NCBI GenBank assembly: GCA_024279945.1 | Contig: JAJRRA010000070.1 | Span: 41,961-105,960 of the forward strand | Reading direction: 5' to 3' | DNA from: Gammaproteobacteria bacterium | Lineage (GTDB): Bacteria; Pseudomonadota; Gammaproteobacteria; Xanthomonadales; SZUA-36 | Length of the DNA stretch: 64,000 bases | Shown: piece by piece, positions 39,907 through 50,129 of the stretch | Numbering within the stretch: position 1 is the stretch's first letter | Layout: every line of letters starts with the position of its first letter | Notes under the pieces: generated by a model | Told to the model about the DNA's origin: nothing | Seen by the model: only the letters and a program-made list of their open reading frames with translations | Database searches by the model: none | Translations under genes and position numbers: made by a program

Positions 39907-40070
39907 TTATCTGCCAGACCTTATTTGGATTTATTCGAGTTGGCTATTATCAATGACCTGACTGCGCCACACAGTTTTCTTCTTAAACGGCTATTATGGG
40001 CGGAGGTGGGCCACGGGACAACGTTCCTGTGCCTTGTTGCTGAAATCTTTGTTACACTATTATTGGTCAA

Positions 40071-40883
40071 ATGCCCGAACTGCCCGAAGTTGAAACCACC
40101 CTCAGGGGAGTTTCCCCCGCCCTGCTCGGCCGTACCATCAGCGAAGTACGGGTGCACAATGCGGCCCTGCGCTGGCCGGTGACCGACGAGGTGCAACAGT
40201 CCTGTGGCCAACTGATAAACCGTTTGCAGCGACGCGGCAAGTACCTGCTGATTGTTCTTGATACCGGTGGGCTTGTGATCCACCTGGGAATGTCTGGCTC
40301 ACTGAGTATTTGTGATGAGGGCAAGCAACTGCGCAAACACGATCATGTGGATATCATACTGGATAATGGATGCTGCCTGCGCTTCAACGATCCTCGCCGT
40401 TTCGGCTTGTTCTGCTGGTGGAACCCCCCGCTGGACCAATACCCCCTTTTGCGCCATCTGGGACCGGAACCGCTGCTGGATGGCTTTTCCGGAGGGTATC
40501 TCTATCGGCTTTCACGCGGCCGGCGCAGGGCAGTGAAAAATTTCATCATGGATGGAAAGGTCGTCGTTGGTGTTGGCAATATTTATGCTTCCGAGTCCCT
40601 GTTCATAGCCGGAATCCACCCTGCCCGGGCAGCGGGCAGAATTTCTGCTGCACGCTATCAGGCGCTGGTTGCCGCGATCCGTGACGTGCTGGAACGCGCC
40701 ATCAGTCAAGGAGGCACAACACTTCGTGATTTTACCGGTTCGGATGGCAAGCCCGGATACTTCGCGCAGGAGCTGCTGGTATATGACCGGGCGAACAAAC
40801 CATGTTTTCAATGCGCAACACCTATCAGAAAGAAACTACTCGGGCAACGGTCGAGTTTCTATTGCACCAAATGCCAAGTGTAA
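40071..40883 (+). CDS. mutM: Formamidopyrimidine-DNA glycosylase
   Basis: Fpg/MutM, 270 residues, removes 8-oxoguanine and FaPy lesions. The catalytic proline/glutamate start is MPELPEVETTLRG. The DNA-binding block is NFIMDGKVVVGVGNIYASESLF, and the zinc finger is CFQCATPIRKKLLGQRSSFYC with the final CTKC. There is no ribosome site before ATG 40071, and a possible promoter (TTGTTG 40034, TATTAT 40058-40063, 18-base spacer) would put the start point at or next to the ATG. The stop TAA lies inside a REP element. Confidence 0.96.
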   Translation: MPELPEVETTLRGVSPALLGRTISEVRVHNAALRWPVTDEVQQSCGQLINRLQRRGKYLLIVLDTGGLVIHLGMSGSLSICDEGKQLRKHDHVDIILDNGCCLRFNDPRRFGLFCWWNPPLDQYPLLRHLGPEPLLDGFSGGYLYRLSRGRRRAVKNFIMDGKVVVGVGNIYASESLFIAGIHPARAAGRISAARYQALVAAIRDVLERAISQGGTTLRDFTGSDGKPGYFAQELLVYDRANKPCFQCATPIRKKLLGQRSSFYCTKCQV

Positions 40884-40901
40884 GAGCCCGCTTGCGGGCG
40901 A
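40879..40901 (+). repeat. Solitary REP element overlapping the mutM stop
   Basis: TGTAAGAGCCCGCTTGCGGGCGA differs by one base from the left arm at 7205-7227. It includes an internal hairpin (CCCGC-TT-GCGGG). The mutM stop TAA (40881-40883) is the second to fourth base group of the repeat, so its insertion or conservation is tied to the end of mutM. Confidence 0.75.
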
Positions 40902-40925
40902 TAGGTGAAAGCCCCGTCGGAGTGG

Positions 40926-41585
40926 TTACTCCAACAACTCTTTCTGGCTTGCCATGCTGCTCTCCACAGGCCGGCTTTCCAGCGGGTCGATCAGCTGGAT
41001 TTTCTTACTGCCGTAAAAAACTTCCTTGAATTCACTGCGGCTCACAGAGACGTAACGGTCATTGCCGCCGACCTCAACCTGTGAACCTTCCCGCAGCGCA
41101 TAACCAGCATTATCAACACGCACCACCATGGTCGCTTTTTTACCGGTATGGCAAATGGTCTTGAGTTCTTCAAGCCGGTCAGCCCAGGCCAGCAGGTAAT
41201 GACTGCCCTGAAACAACTCACCCTGCAAGTCAGTGCGCAAGCCAAAACACAGTACGGGGATGCTGAGCCGGTCAACCACTTCACTCAATTGGTAAACCTG
41301 GTCGCGGGTCAGAAACTGGGCCTCATCAACCAGAACGCAATGCACATTCTCAAGCTCAAGCTGCTGCTGAACGCGGTGAAACAGGTCGTCGCCTCCCTCG
41401 AAAGCAATCGCATCCGCCTCCAGGCCAATTCGTGACTTGATCACACCGACTTTGTGACGATTATCCAGCGCCGGCGTGAACAGCACGGGATTCATTCCGC
41501 GTTCCCGGTAGTTATGGGCCGACTGGAGTAAAACCGTGGTCTTGCCGGCATTCATGGTGGAGTAGTAAAAATACAATTTGGCCAT
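40926..41585 (-). CDS. tdk: Thymidine kinase
   Basis: Type II thymidine kinase, 219 residues, salvages thymidine. The P-loop is [15 protein letters not shown], Walker B region [10 protein letters not shown], and the lasso domain ends [14 protein letters not shown]. In the E. coli enzyme a structural zinc is held by Cys in TICFC and VSVCRKH; here these read TICHTG and VSVSRSEF, so at least two ligands are missing. It converges on mutM. Confidence 0.94.
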   Translation of the reverse strand: MAKLYFYYSTMNAGKTTVLLQSAHNYRERGMNPVLFTPALDNRHKVGVIKSRIGLEADAIAFEGGDDLFHRVQQQLELENVHCVLVDEAQFLTRDQVYQLSEVVDRLSIPVLCFGLRTDLQGELFQGSHYLLAWADRLEELKTICHTGKKATMVVRVDNAGYALREGSQVEVGGNDRYVSVSRSEFKEVFYGSKKIQLIDPLESRPVESSMASQKELLE

Positions 41586-41601
41586 TGTCTACTTGATCCT
41601 C

Positions 41602-42501
41602 TCAGCTTTTATCCACCAGATGCAGTCCCTGTACCTCCAGCCTGACCCACTCTTCACGTTCGCTTTGGCGAATCCGGCGACCATCCGCGCGGTAGGCTTC
41701 AGTTACCATTCCGGCTTGCTCTTCGAGTATTCCTGAAAGCACAATCGCGCCGCCCGGTTTCATACTGCCGAGCAAAATCGGGGCCAGTTCCACCAGCGGC
41801 TCGGCGAGAATATTGGCCAGCAGAAAATCTGCCGAAGTTTCACAATAGGCATCCGGCGCCAGACACTCAACCCGATTGGCAACGCCGTTGCGGGTGGCAT
41901 TTTCCAGGGCAGCTTCCAGCGCCTGCGGGTCGTTATCCACGCAGACGACCCGTTGCGCCGCTTTCAGGGCTGCTGCGATGCCCAGGATGCCGGAGCCGCA
42001 ACCATAATCAACCACACACTTGCCGCGCACATCCTGCCCATCCAGCCATTCAAGGCACAAGGCAGTCGTTGGATGTGTGCCGGTACCAAAGGCCAGGCCG
42101 GGATCCAGGTGAATCTCGATATTATCTTCTTCAAAGGGAATTTGCATCCCGGTCGGGACAATCCACAACTGACTGCCGAATTTCATAGGCTCGAAGCGGT
42201 CCATCCATGCCCGCTCCCAGACCTGATCACCTAACTCATGCCAGCGGATCAAACTGGGCCGGGTGACGCCCGATATGCATTGCAACGACCGGGTGATGCG
42301 ATCCCGCGCTGCATCCGCCTCGAACAAACCCCGAACATGAACCAGGGGCCACAAAGGCATCGCCCCCGGGCCGGGTTCCAGAACCGGGTCATCTCCATCA
42401 TCTTCCAGGGTAACTGCCAGGGCGCCCTGCTGCTCCAGCACGAGTTCCGCCAGCGGAGCCTGCTCACGCCGGACACGAATGCTGACTTCCAGCCAGGACA
42501 A
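41602..42501 (-). CDS. prmA: Ribosomal protein L11 methyltransferase
   Basis: PrmA, 299 residues, trimethylates lysines of L11. The N-terminal substrate domain (SWLEVSIRVRREQAPL) is followed by GTHPTTALCLEWL, the SAM loop VDYGCGSGILGIAALK-like (VDYGCGSGILGIAA), and NILAEPLVELAP, the NPPY-related motif of the family. It follows accC by two bases, a common arrangement. The stop is TGA. Confidence 0.95.
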   Translation of the reverse strand: MSWLEVSIRVRREQAPLAELVLEQQGALAVTLEDDGDDPVLEPGPGAMPLWPLVHVRGLFEADAARDRITRSLQCISGVTRPSLIRWHELGDQVWERAWMDRFEPMKFGSQLWIVPTGMQIPFEEDNIEIHLDPGLAFGTGTHPTTALCLEWLDGQDVRGKCVVDYGCGSGILGIAAALKAAQRVVCVDNDPQALEAALENATRNGVANRVECLAPDAYCETSADFLLANILAEPLVELAPILLGSMKPGGAIVLSGILEEQAGMVTEAYRADGRRIRQSEREEWVRLEVQGLHLVDKS

Positions 42502-42503
42502 AG

Positions 42504-43859
42504 CTAAGCCTGGCGTTCTGCCAGGCGTTTTTCGAGGTAGTGGATATTAAAACCACCTTTGAGGATTCCGCGGTCCCTCACCAAACGCTTGTGCAAGGGC
42601 ACGTTGGTCTTGATACCGTCTAATACCATTTCATCCAGTGCCACCCGCAAGCGGGCAATCGCTATTTCGCGGGTTTCCCCATAGGCGATGATCTTGCCGA
42701 TCATGGAGTCATAATTGGGCGGCACACGGTAACCATCATAGATATGGGATTCGATCCGTATACCGGGGCCACCGGGTGCGTGAAAACCTTCAATCAGTCC
42801 GGGACAGGGCATGAATGTTTCCGGGTCTTCAGCATTGATCCGGCACTCAATCGCATGGCCTCGAATCTGTATGTCCTCCTGCCGGTGAGTCAACGGATCT
42901 CCTGCTGCGATGAGTATTTGTTCGCGGACCAGGTCGATGCCGGTAATTCCCTCGGTTACCGGGTGCTCAACCTGGATGCGGGTATTCATTTCGATAAAGT
43001 AGAATCGGCCTCCATCGTACAGGAACTCGAAAGTACCAGCACCCTGGTAAGCAATTCGTTTACAGGCCTCAACACATACCTCACCCATCTCGGCGCGCTG
43101 CTCCGCTGTGATCCCCGGGGCCGGTGCCTCTTCAAGCACTTTTTGATGGCGGCGCTGAGTAGAACAGTCCCGCTCGCCCAGATGAATCGCATTGCCATGT
43201 TGATCGGACAGAACCTGGAATTCGATGTGCCTGGGGTTCTCCAGGAATTTCTCCAGATATACCGTCGCATCACCAAAATTTACTTCAGCTTCCTGGCGCG
43301 CCAACTGAATCGCATTACTCAGGTGAGCTTCGGTATGCACCACCCGCATGCCGCGACCTCCACCACCGGCAGATGCCTTGATAATAACCGGGTAGCCAAC
43401 CTCACGGGCAATCTGGATACATTCCGGCGCGCTTTCCGGCAACGGCCCATCGGATCCCGGCACGCAGGGTACGCCAGCGTCCCGCATCGCCTTGATGGCT
43501 GACACCTTGTCACCCATCAAACGGATGGTTTCCGGCCTGGGGCCAATGAAGATGAAGCCACTCTGCTCCACCCGTTCCGCAAAATCTGCATTCTCGGCAA
43601 GGAAACCATATCCCGGATGAATGGCGACTGCATCAGTCACTTCTGTCGCTGCGATGATGGCAGGGATATTCAGATAGCTCTCGGCGGCTGGTGCAGGACC
43701 AATACACACGGATTCATCCGCCATTGCAACGTGCTTCAGATTGCGATCCACAGTTGAATGCAGGGCAACCGTCTTGATGCCCATCGACTGGCAGGCACGC
43801 AAAATCCGCAGCGCGATCTCACCACGATTCGCAATCACAATTTTTTCCAACACGGCCAT
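42504..43859 (-). CDS. accC: Acetyl-CoA carboxylase, biotin carboxylase subunit
   Basis: Biotin carboxylase, 451 residues, the normal length; carboxylates biotin on AccB with ATP and bicarbonate, the first step of fatty acid synthesis. Start [17 protein letters not shown]; the ATP-grasp glycine loop [11 protein letters not shown]; and the catalytic [16 protein letters not shown]. It follows accB by 15 bp and ends in TAG. Confidence 0.97.
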   Translation of the reverse strand: MAVLEKIVIANRGEIALRILRACQSMGIKTVALHSTVDRNLKHVAMADESVCIGPAPAAESYLNIPAIIAATEVTDAVAIHPGYGFLAENADFAERVEQSGFIFIGPRPETIRLMGDKVSAIKAMRDAGVPCVPGSDGPLPESAPECIQIAREVGYPVIIKASAGGGGRGMRVVHTEAHLSNAIQLARQEAEVNFGDATVYLEKFLENPRHIEFQVLSDQHGNAIHLGERDCSTQRRHQKVLEEAPAPGITAEQRAEMGEVCVEACKRIAYQGAGTFEFLYDGGRFYFIEMNTRIQVEHPVTEGITGIDLVREQILIAAGDPLTHRQEDIQIRGHAIECRINAEDPETFMPCPGLIEGFHAPGGPGIRIESHIYDGYRVPPNYDSMIGKIIAYGETREIAIARLRVALDEMVLDGIKTNVPLHKRLVRDRGILKGGFNIHYLEKRLAERQA

Positions 43860-43874
43860 GGTTACCGGCCCCGT

Positions 43875-44372
43875 TCAGCGAATGACGAACAGAGGTTCGT
43901 CAAATTCAACAGGCTGGCCGTTCTCAACCAGGATAGCCACTACCGTACCGGCAAGCTCCGCCTCAATCTGGTTGAACATCTTCATGGCCTCGATAATGCA
44001 CATGGTGTCACCTTCCTTGATCTGCTGCCCCTGGGATACGAACGGCCCTGCTTCCGGGCTGGGAGAATCGTAAAATGTACCAACCATGGGTGAGCGAACC
44101 AGCTCACCATCCGGCATTTGCTCTTCCTCGCCGGCTTCCGACGGCGCCGGCACAGCAGCGGGAGCCGCCTGCAGTCCCGGGGCAGCCGCTGCAGGTGCGG
44201 ACCAGTTAGCCGCCGGTACTCCGGGCGACAGGTATCCGTGCATGGGCACGAGACTGCCGCTCGTTCCGGCACGGCTCAGGCGAACAGACTCCTCACCCTC
44301 AACGATCTCAAGTTCACTCAGGCTGGATTCCTCCAGCAACTCGATCAGCTTTTTAATCTTTCTGATATCCAT
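43875..44372 (-). CDS. accB: Biotin carboxyl carrier protein
   Basis: BCCP, 165 residues. The N-terminal helix [20 protein letters not shown] is family-typical. A flexible Ala/Pro linker spans about residues 52-85. The C-terminal biotinyl domain has the modified lysine in [13 protein letters not shown]. It sits between aroQ and accC in the classical aroQ-accB-accC-prmA order. Confidence 0.97.
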   Translation of the reverse strand: MDIRKIKKLIELLEESSLSELEIVEGEESVRLSRAGTSGSLVPMHGYLSPGVPAANWSAPAAAAPGLQAAPAAVPAPSEAGEEEQMPDGELVRSPMVGTFYDSPSPEAGPFVSQGQQIKEGDTMCIIEAMKMFNQIEAELAGTVVAILVENGQPVEFDEPLFVIR

Positions 44373-44401
44373 ACAAGTGTAGTGTCCTATGTCACAGTGG
44401 T

Positions 44402-44842
44402 TCAGGGCTCTTCCTGGTTGACGATAACCTGCAGGGCCAGCATGTAGCCTTCACCGTGAAACCCGCTGATGACCCCAAGGGCAATATCTGAAAAATAAGA
44501 CACATGCCGGAAGGGCTCCCTTGCCGCTACCGCCGACAGATGAACTTCTACAAATGGAATATCCACCGCCAGAAGCGCATCCCGCAAAGCGATGCTGGTA
44601 TGCGTGTAGGCCGCAGGATTGAAGATGATGTAATCAACTCCATCGTTAGCCGCTTTTTGAATGGCCTCGACCAGGCCCCCTTCACTGTTATTCTGCACGT
44701 GGCGCAATTCGTGACCACAGGATCCCGCGAAGCGATCCAGTTCTTCCATAATTTCATTCAGGCTGCGATGTCCGTACTGGTCAGGTTCCCTGCTGCCCAG
44801 CAAGTTCAGGTTGGGGCCGTTCAGCACAAGTATGCTTGCCAT
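44402..44842 (-). CDS. aroQ: 3-dehydroquinate dehydratase, type II
   Basis: Type II dehydroquinase, 146 residues, third step of the shikimate pathway. Start [20 protein letters not shown] holds the catalytic loop Arg and Tyr. [17 protein letters not shown] and [16 protein letters not shown] carry the active-site His and the ligand-binding residues. It is followed by accB 29 bp downstream. Confidence 0.97.
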   Translation of the reverse strand: MASILVLNGPNLNLLGSREPDQYGHRSLNEIMEELDRFAGSCGHELRHVQNNSEGGLVEAIQKAANDGVDYIIFNPAAYTHTSIALRDALLAVDIPFVEVHLSAVAAREPFRHVSYFSDIALGVISGFHGEGYMLALQVIVNQEEP

Positions 44843-44935
44843 GGCTCTGCCTCTACATTAAGGGTGAGGAAGTTTGCACGATTCTGTGCATTTTGTCCAC
44901 CGTTAGCTACCGTATTGCCGCAGATCGCTGCAACA

Positions 44936-45505
44936 TCAGAGCAGTGATTTAATTTGTACTTCCAACTCTTCCTGGTTCAGGGCGCCCAGATACAGCCACC
45001 TGACAATCCCGCCGGCATCTACCAGAACACTGTAGGGCAACATACCGGAACGGTTTCCATAGCGGCGACCCGTAAGTACCGTATCGGTCGTTCCAACCAG
45101 GATGGGATAATTAATTCCCAGATTTGCTGCAAACTCGCGCGCCTTGTGTGGATCATCCAGTGCAATTCCAACGACCCGGACACCGCGACCCGCATAGCTG
45201 TTTTGCAAGCGAACCAGCATGGGCATTTCCTCGGTACATGGTTTACACCAGGTTGCCCAGAAATTTACCAACATGATCTGGCCGTCAAAGTCTGCTGCGG
45301 AAACCGCGGCGCCATTCATGTCGATGAGCTCAAAATCCGGCCGGCGCTGGCCCAGCAAGTCTTCGGATTGATTAACCGCCATGGCCTCAGACAGGGGTGA
45401 ATAGTCCTGCTGACCGGAATCCCCACCCAGGTACATGGCCGCGAAATATCCTCCGGAGACGGCAATAAAGGCTACCACGACCATGATGATGATCTCTTTT
45501 CTCAC
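44936..45505 (-). CDS. TlpA-like thioredoxin-fold protein
   Basis: Membrane-tethered periplasmic thioredoxin, 189 residues. One N-terminal helix (about 5-28) anchors it. The redox motif is WATWCKPCTEEMPML (about residue 90); GVRVVGIALDD and the cis-proline region MLPYSVLVD follow. It overlaps the dsbD stop by four bases, so DsbD probably keeps it reduced. Likely role: cytochrome c maturation or extracytoplasmic disulfide reduction. Confidence 0.87.
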   Translation of the reverse strand: MRKEIIIMVVVAFIAVSGGYFAAMYLGGDSGQQDYSPLSEAMAVNQSEDLLGQRRPDFELIDMNGAAVSAADFDGQIMLVNFWATWCKPCTEEMPMLVRLQNSYAGRGVRVVGIALDDPHKAREFAANLGINYPILVGTTDTVLTGRRYGNRSGMLPYSVLVDAGGIVRWLYLGALNQEELEVQIKSLL

Positions 45506-47805
45506 TGCGCCGCAACAACCTTGCGCAGATGATCCGTAAATGCTTCGGGCGTAAAATAGCCCACCAGGCGGTAGGCACGCATTTCCTCGCCTTGCCGGTC
45601 AAAAAACAGGATGGCGGGCGGGCCGATTATGCCAAATTCCTTCATCAATTCCTGATCGATATCGTCATTCGCCGTCACGTCCGCCTGCAGCAACTTCAAA
45701 TGACCCAGTTGTGCCTGAACATCGACATCGGAAAAAGTGTTTTTTTCCATGCGGATGCACTCAACACACCAGTCGGCATAGAAATCCAGCATGGCACCTT
45801 TACCGACTGAACTTGCCTGCGCCAATTCCTTTTTCAACTCCTGCAGAGATTTGATTCGGTGAAATTCCTCGCTCTTCACGACCAGCGCCCCGGTAGACGC
45901 AGCGGTGAAAGGCTCCAACGGCCTCAACCAGTAATCTCCGCCGGCAGCGGACCCTATGATTTCAAGGGAACCCAGCACCAGCAACACCACTCCCAGCGAT
46001 TTCCACAGCCGCTTCCAGCCCGAGGCACCGGCTTCGATCCGCTCCAATGCACCGAGGTAAACTCCGCAGGCGATAGCCAGCGCACCCCACAGCAACATGA
46101 TCAAACCACCCGACAGGATCCGCTCCAGCATCCAGATCGCCACAGCCAGCATACCAACGCCAAATACCGCCTTTATGGTATCCATCCATGCACCAGCCCG
46201 CGGTAACAACTTTCCTGCTGATACGCCAAACAGAATCAGAGGTGCCCCCATACCCAGCGACAGCGCAAACAGTGCCGTGCCACCGAGTACCGCATCACCG
46301 GATTCACCAATCACAATCAGCGCTGCCATCAATGCCGGCGCCACACAGGGCCCGACAATCAGTGCCGACAGGAAGCCCATCACAGCCACACCCCAGAGTT
46401 GCCCGCCCTGCTGCCGGTTACTTGCCTCAGTCAGACGGGTTTGCAGGCGGCCCGGCAATTGCAACTCGAAAAAACCAAACATGGAGAACGCCAGGGCGAT
46501 AAAAATCAGGACAAATCCACTGATGATCCAGGGGTTCTGGAAAGCCGCCTGGAGATTCTGACCAAACAGACCGGCCAATACACCCGCGATGGTGTAGGTA
46601 ACGGCCATGGCCAGCACATAAACCAGCGAGAGCCAGAACGCCTTCATCGTCGTCAGCTTGTTTCCCTGGCCGGCAATGATACCGGATAGAATGGGAACCA
46701 TGGGGAACACACAAGGTGTAAATGCGAGCAATAAACCGGCAATGAAAAAAGCCAAAATAGCCCGCTTCGGCTTGTCGGTCAAATAGGAAGCCAGGCGGTC
46801 CTGCTCACTGACCGGCGCCGCGCTTGGCGGAACCGTGACGTCTGCATCGACGGCGGGCGCCGCCGCAAACTTAAGCTGCTTCTTTCCAACGGCCTCAGCA
46901 GCCGCAGGCATTTCGAATGCCACCGCACGGGACATCGGTGGATAACAGATGTCACCGTCCCTGCAACCCTGGAAATCGGCTTCCAGCGTAATGTTCAGGG
47001 CCGGACCGGCCGGACGGTTGAACTTGACGGGAATCTCAACCTGTCCGTAATAAACCAGCACGGCCCCAAACTCCGGGTCATCCTTTATCACCCCAGCGGG
47101 AAGTTCGACATCACGGATAACAAATCCATCATCACCCATGATCCGGAAATTGAATTTATCCAGGTAAAGGTAATAACCAGGCTGAACAGTGAAACGGACC
47201 AGCGCGGTATCGGCATTTTCACCAATTGATTCATAGACAAATGCCTGCTCGGGCGGCAAGGCCTGCTTGTTGAGCAAACCCATAGCAGAATCCGACTGGG
47301 TTATTCCGGCCAGCGGATTGTCCACCAGGACGCCGAGCGGATCGGTAGCGGTCAGGTCCTGCGGCAGACTAACCAGCAGAACCTGTTCCGTGGGCGGGTA
47401 ACACAGAACATTTTCCCAACACCCCTGGGAGCGCACCCGAAGTTCCACCGCCTCAACACCGGGAGCAACCGAAATCAAGGGTACGGTGACCGTTAGCCTG
47501 TCGTGATATTTCTCGACTTCCTCGCCAAGTAAGTCATCAAACTCGATATCACCTTGCGGCACCTGGGGCTCGCCCAGCACCACACCATCACTGGCGGACT
47601 TAAAACGCAGGAATTTGTTGTTGTAAAGATAGTAATCATCCTCGATCTTCCAACTGACTTCCACTCGATCCCGGCTGGGCGCCTGGACGGATATGACGAA
47701 CACATCCTCAAAATTCCGTACCTGATCGAACTCCAGAGCAGGCAGCGTTGCTGACAGCAACAGACTGGACACGGTGATTAACAGGGTCAGCAGTTTATTC
47801 ATCAT
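45502..47805 (-). CDS. dsbD: Thiol:disulfide interchange protein DsbD with two alpha domains
   Basis: DsbD, 767 residues, about 200 longer than the E. coli protein. The order is signal peptide, then two tandem N-terminal alpha domains, each with its own QGCxxxxxCYPP site (QGCWENVLCYPP near 128; QGCRDGDICYPP near 280), then the eight-helix core with FTPCVFPMVPILSG and VGPCVAPALMAAL, then a C-terminal thioredoxin domain (FYADWCVECIRME). It carries electrons from cytosolic thioredoxin to the periplasm. It is coupled to the TlpA-like gene downstream. Confidence 0.93.
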   Translation of the reverse strand: MMNKLLTLLITVSSLLLSATLPALEFDQVRNFEDVFVISVQAPSRDRVEVSWKIEDDYYLYNNKFLRFKSASDGVVLGEPQVPQGDIEFDDLLGEEVEKYHDRLTVTVPLISVAPGVEAVELRVRSQGCWENVLCYPPTEQVLLVSLPQDLTATDPLGVLVDNPLAGITQSDSAMGLLNKQALPPEQAFVYESIGENADTALVRFTVQPGYYLYLDKFNFRIMGDDGFVIRDVELPAGVIKDDPEFGAVLVYYGQVEIPVKFNRPAGPALNITLEADFQGCRDGDICYPPMSRAVAFEMPAAAEAVGKKQLKFAAAPAVDADVTVPPSAAPVSEQDRLASYLTDKPKRAILAFFIAGLLLAFTPCVFPMVPILSGIIAGQGNKLTTMKAFWLSLVYVLAMAVTYTIAGVLAGLFGQNLQAAFQNPWIISGFVLIFIALAFSMFGFFELQLPGRLQTRLTEASNRQQGGQLWGVAVMGFLSALIVGPCVAPALMAALIVIGESGDAVLGGTALFALSLGMGAPLILFGVSAGKLLPRAGAWMDTIKAVFGVGMLAVAIWMLERILSGGLIMLLWGALAIACGVYLGALERIEAGASGWKRLWKSLGVVLLVLGSLEIIGSAAGGDYWLRPLEPFTAASTGALVVKSEEFHRIKSLQELKKELAQASSVGKGAMLDFYADWCVECIRMEKNTFSDVDVQAQLGHLKLLQADVTANDDIDQELMKEFGIIGPPAILFFDRQGEEMRAYRLVGYFTPEAFTDHLRKVVAAQ

Positions 47806-47897
47806 TGATCTTTGACCGGTCTGTTACACAAAATCATTCAATTTCCCCCGCTGGAGGTAGATAGACCGGAATTCCCGCCAGATGTTCACACCTTTTC

Positions 47898-48051
47898 CAG
47901 AGCCGGGGTCAGGTTCCCGAACCTGGCCCCATTCGAACGGGCGGAGCGGGTTCTATTTACGACACACTTTATAAGAATAAACGATAAACCAAACTGAAAC
48001 CGCTTCGCGCTCCGGACTGGGGTCAGGTTCCCGAACCTGACCCCGGCTCTG
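47898..48051. repeat. Pair of inverted palindromic repeats
   Basis: The 308-bp dsbD-hppA gap holds no gene. Two 26-base hairpins occur at 47905-47930 and 48019-48044: GGGGTCAGGTTC, two bases, GAACCTG then RCCCC. With their outer CAGAGCC/GGCTCTG flanks they form inverted arms 47898-47925 and 48024-48051 (26 of 28 pair) around about 98 bp. The GGGGTCAGGT/ACCTGACCCC pattern is often seen beside Y1-type transposase genes in gammaproteobacteria, but none is here, so this would be a non-autonomous remnant. Confidence 0.75.
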
Positions 48052-48060
48052 AAATATAAA

Positions 48061-48090
48061 AAAAAGCGCCGGGACTTTCCGGCGCTTTTT
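48061..48090 (-). terminator. Rho-independent terminator of hppA
   Basis: A perfect 12-bp stem (AAAAAGCGCCGG / CCGGCGCTTTTT) with the six-base loop GACTTT, 23 bp past the hppA stop. Read on the minus strand it is followed by a long T run, so it terminates hppA efficiently. The A/T stem ends might also allow termination from the plus strand. Confidence 0.93.
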
Positions 48091-48113
48091 CTGCAGAACT
48101 TAAGTACGCCTGA

Positions 48114-50129
48114 TCAGAGCAGGGTGACGCTCAGCAGCGCCACAATGTTGATGATCTTGATCAGAGGGTTGATCGCGGGACCGGCGGTATCTTTGTACGG
48201 ATCACCCACGGTGTCACCGGTCACGGCTGCGGCGTGGGCATCAGTGCCCTTGCCGCCAAAAGCGCCATCCTCAATGTACTTCTTGGCGTTATCCCAGGCG
48301 CCACCACCGGTGGTCATGGAAATCGCCAGGAACAAACCGGTCACGATCGTGCCAACCAGCAAACCGCCCAGGGCCTGCGGACCCAACAAAGCACCCACGA
48401 GAACCGGCACGAACAGGGGCAGCATGGAAGGAATAATCATTTCCTTGATGGCTGCCTTGGTCAGCAAGTCCACTGCACGCGAGTAATCCGGCTTGCCGGT
48501 GCCTTCCATAATGCCTTCGATTCCACGGAACTGGCGGCGCACTTCTTCAACCACCGAGGCAGCCGCGCGTCCAACCGCTTCCATCGCCAGCGCGGCAAAC
48601 AGGTAAGGTACCAAACCGCCGATAAACAGGCCGATAATGACCAGGTGGTTGGACAGATCGAAGGTCATGTCGGACATACCCGCGTTTTCCAGGCTGTTAA
48701 CATAATCGGCGAACAGCACCAGAGCCGCAAGACCGGCAGAACCAATGGCATAACCCTTGGTGACGGCCTTGGTAGTATTGCCAACGGCATCCAGCGCATC
48801 GGTGGTCTTGCGCACGTCGGCCGGCAATTCGGCCATTTCAGCAATGCCACCGGCGTTATCCGTAATGGGGCCAAATGCGTCCAGAGCCACGATCATACCG
48901 GTCATTGACAACATAGCGGTAGCGGCGATGGCAATGCCGTAAAGGCCGGCCAGCTCGTGAGCACCCCAGATGGAAATACAAACAGCAATCACCGGCAGAG
49001 CGGTGGATTTCATGGAGACCCCGAGGCCGGCAATGATATTGGTTGCATGGCCCGTGGTAGACGCAGATGCAATGGTCTTCACCGGACCAAACTCGGTGCC
49101 CGTGTAGTATTCGGTGATCACCACCATGGCAGCGGTCAGCGCCAAGCCAATCAGTGACGCGTAATACAGATTCATCGAATCCGCGCCCATTATGGCCTGG
49201 GTAGCCGGGTAAAAAGCAATCGCCGCCAGAACACCCGAAGCAATAACACCCTTATACAGGGCGCTCATGATCTTTCCGCCTTCTTTGGTCCCGACAACAA
49301 AGGTACCCAGGATCGAAGCAACGATGGACAGACCGCCCAGCACCATCGGGTAAATTACCGCGTTGGGCCCCAGTGCGCTGGCCGTCAGGCTGCCCAGCAA
49401 CATGGTGGCAACCAGGGTTACCGCATAGGTTTCAAACAAGTCGGCGGCCATGCCGGCGCAGTCGCCTACATTATCGCCCACGTTATCGGCAATTACGGCC
49501 GGATTGCGCGGGTCATCTTCAGGAATGCCTGCTTCAACCTTGCCCACCAGGTCAGCGCCCACATCGGCGCCCTTGGTGAAGATACCACCACCCAGCCGGG
49601 CAAAGATTGAAATCAACGAACCACCAAAAGCCAGGCCAACCAGTGCATGAATGGCATCCTCTTCCGACATGCCTATGCTCTGCAGCACGGCGAAATATCC
49701 AGCGACACCCATCAGACCCAGGCCGACAACCAGCATGCCGGTAATGGCTCCGCCCCGAAAAGCAATTTTCAGCGCGGGGCTGACCCCTGATCGTGCGGCT
49801 TCAGCAGTGCGCACATTGGCGCGGACAGAAACAAACATGCCAATGTAGCCGGTCAATGATGAAAGCAATGCGCCAATCGCAAAGCCTATTGCCGTCGGCC
49901 AGTTTAGCACCCAGCCCACAACAACGAATAACGCCACACCAACCACCGCGATGGCCGTGTACTGCCGGTTCATATATGCCTTTGCACCTACCTGTATCGC
50001 AGCGGCAATCTCTTGCATTTTTTCATTGCCTGCCGGCTTTCCCAGCACCCAGGCCGTCATTACAAGCCCGTAAATTACAGCCAGTATTGACGCACCCAGC
50101 GCCAGCCACAACGCCATCTCATTAGTCAT
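48114..50129 (-). CDS. hppA: K+-independent H+-translocating pyrophosphatase
   Basis: Membrane H+-pyrophosphatase, 671 residues from ATG 50129 ([15 protein letters not shown]), which has AGGAG before it; the frame opens at 50246 with unrelated sequence. About 16 membrane helices. The PPi motif is [22 protein letters not shown]. The selectivity site reads [10 protein letters not shown], with Lys where K+-dependent enzymes have Ala, marking the K+-independent class. It pumps protons on hydrolysis of PPi, and lies 165 bp after the PPi-phosphofructokinase gene, reading the same way. Confidence 0.96.
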   Translation of the reverse strand: MTNEMALWLALGASILAVIYGLVMTAWVLGKPAGNEKMQEIAAAIQVGAKAYMNRQYTAIAVVGVALFVVVGWVLNWPTAIGFAIGALLSSLTGYIGMFVSVRANVRTAEAARSGVSPALKIAFRGGAITGMLVVGLGLMGVAGYFAVLQSIGMSEEDAIHALVGLAFGGSLISIFARLGGGIFTKGADVGADLVGKVEAGIPEDDPRNPAVIADNVGDNVGDCAGMAADLFETYAVTLVATMLLGSLTASALGPNAVIYPMVLGGLSIVASILGTFVVGTKEGGKIMSALYKGVIASGVLAAIAFYPATQAIMGADSMNLYYASLIGLALTAAMVVITEYYTGTEFGPVKTIASASTTGHATNIIAGLGVSMKSTALPVIAVCISIWGAHELAGLYGIAIAATAMLSMTGMIVALDAFGPITDNAGGIAEMAELPADVRKTTDALDAVGNTTKAVTKGYAIGSAGLAALVLFADYVNSLENAGMSDMTFDLSNHLVIIGLFIGGLVPYLFAALAMEAVGRAAASVVEEVRRQFRGIEGIMEGTGKPDYSRAVDLLTKAAIKEMIIPSMLPLFVPVLVGALLGPQALGGLLVGTIVTGLFLAISMTTGGGAWDNAKKYIEDGAFGGKGTDAHAAAVTGDTVGDPYKDTAGPAINPLIKIINIVALLSVTLL

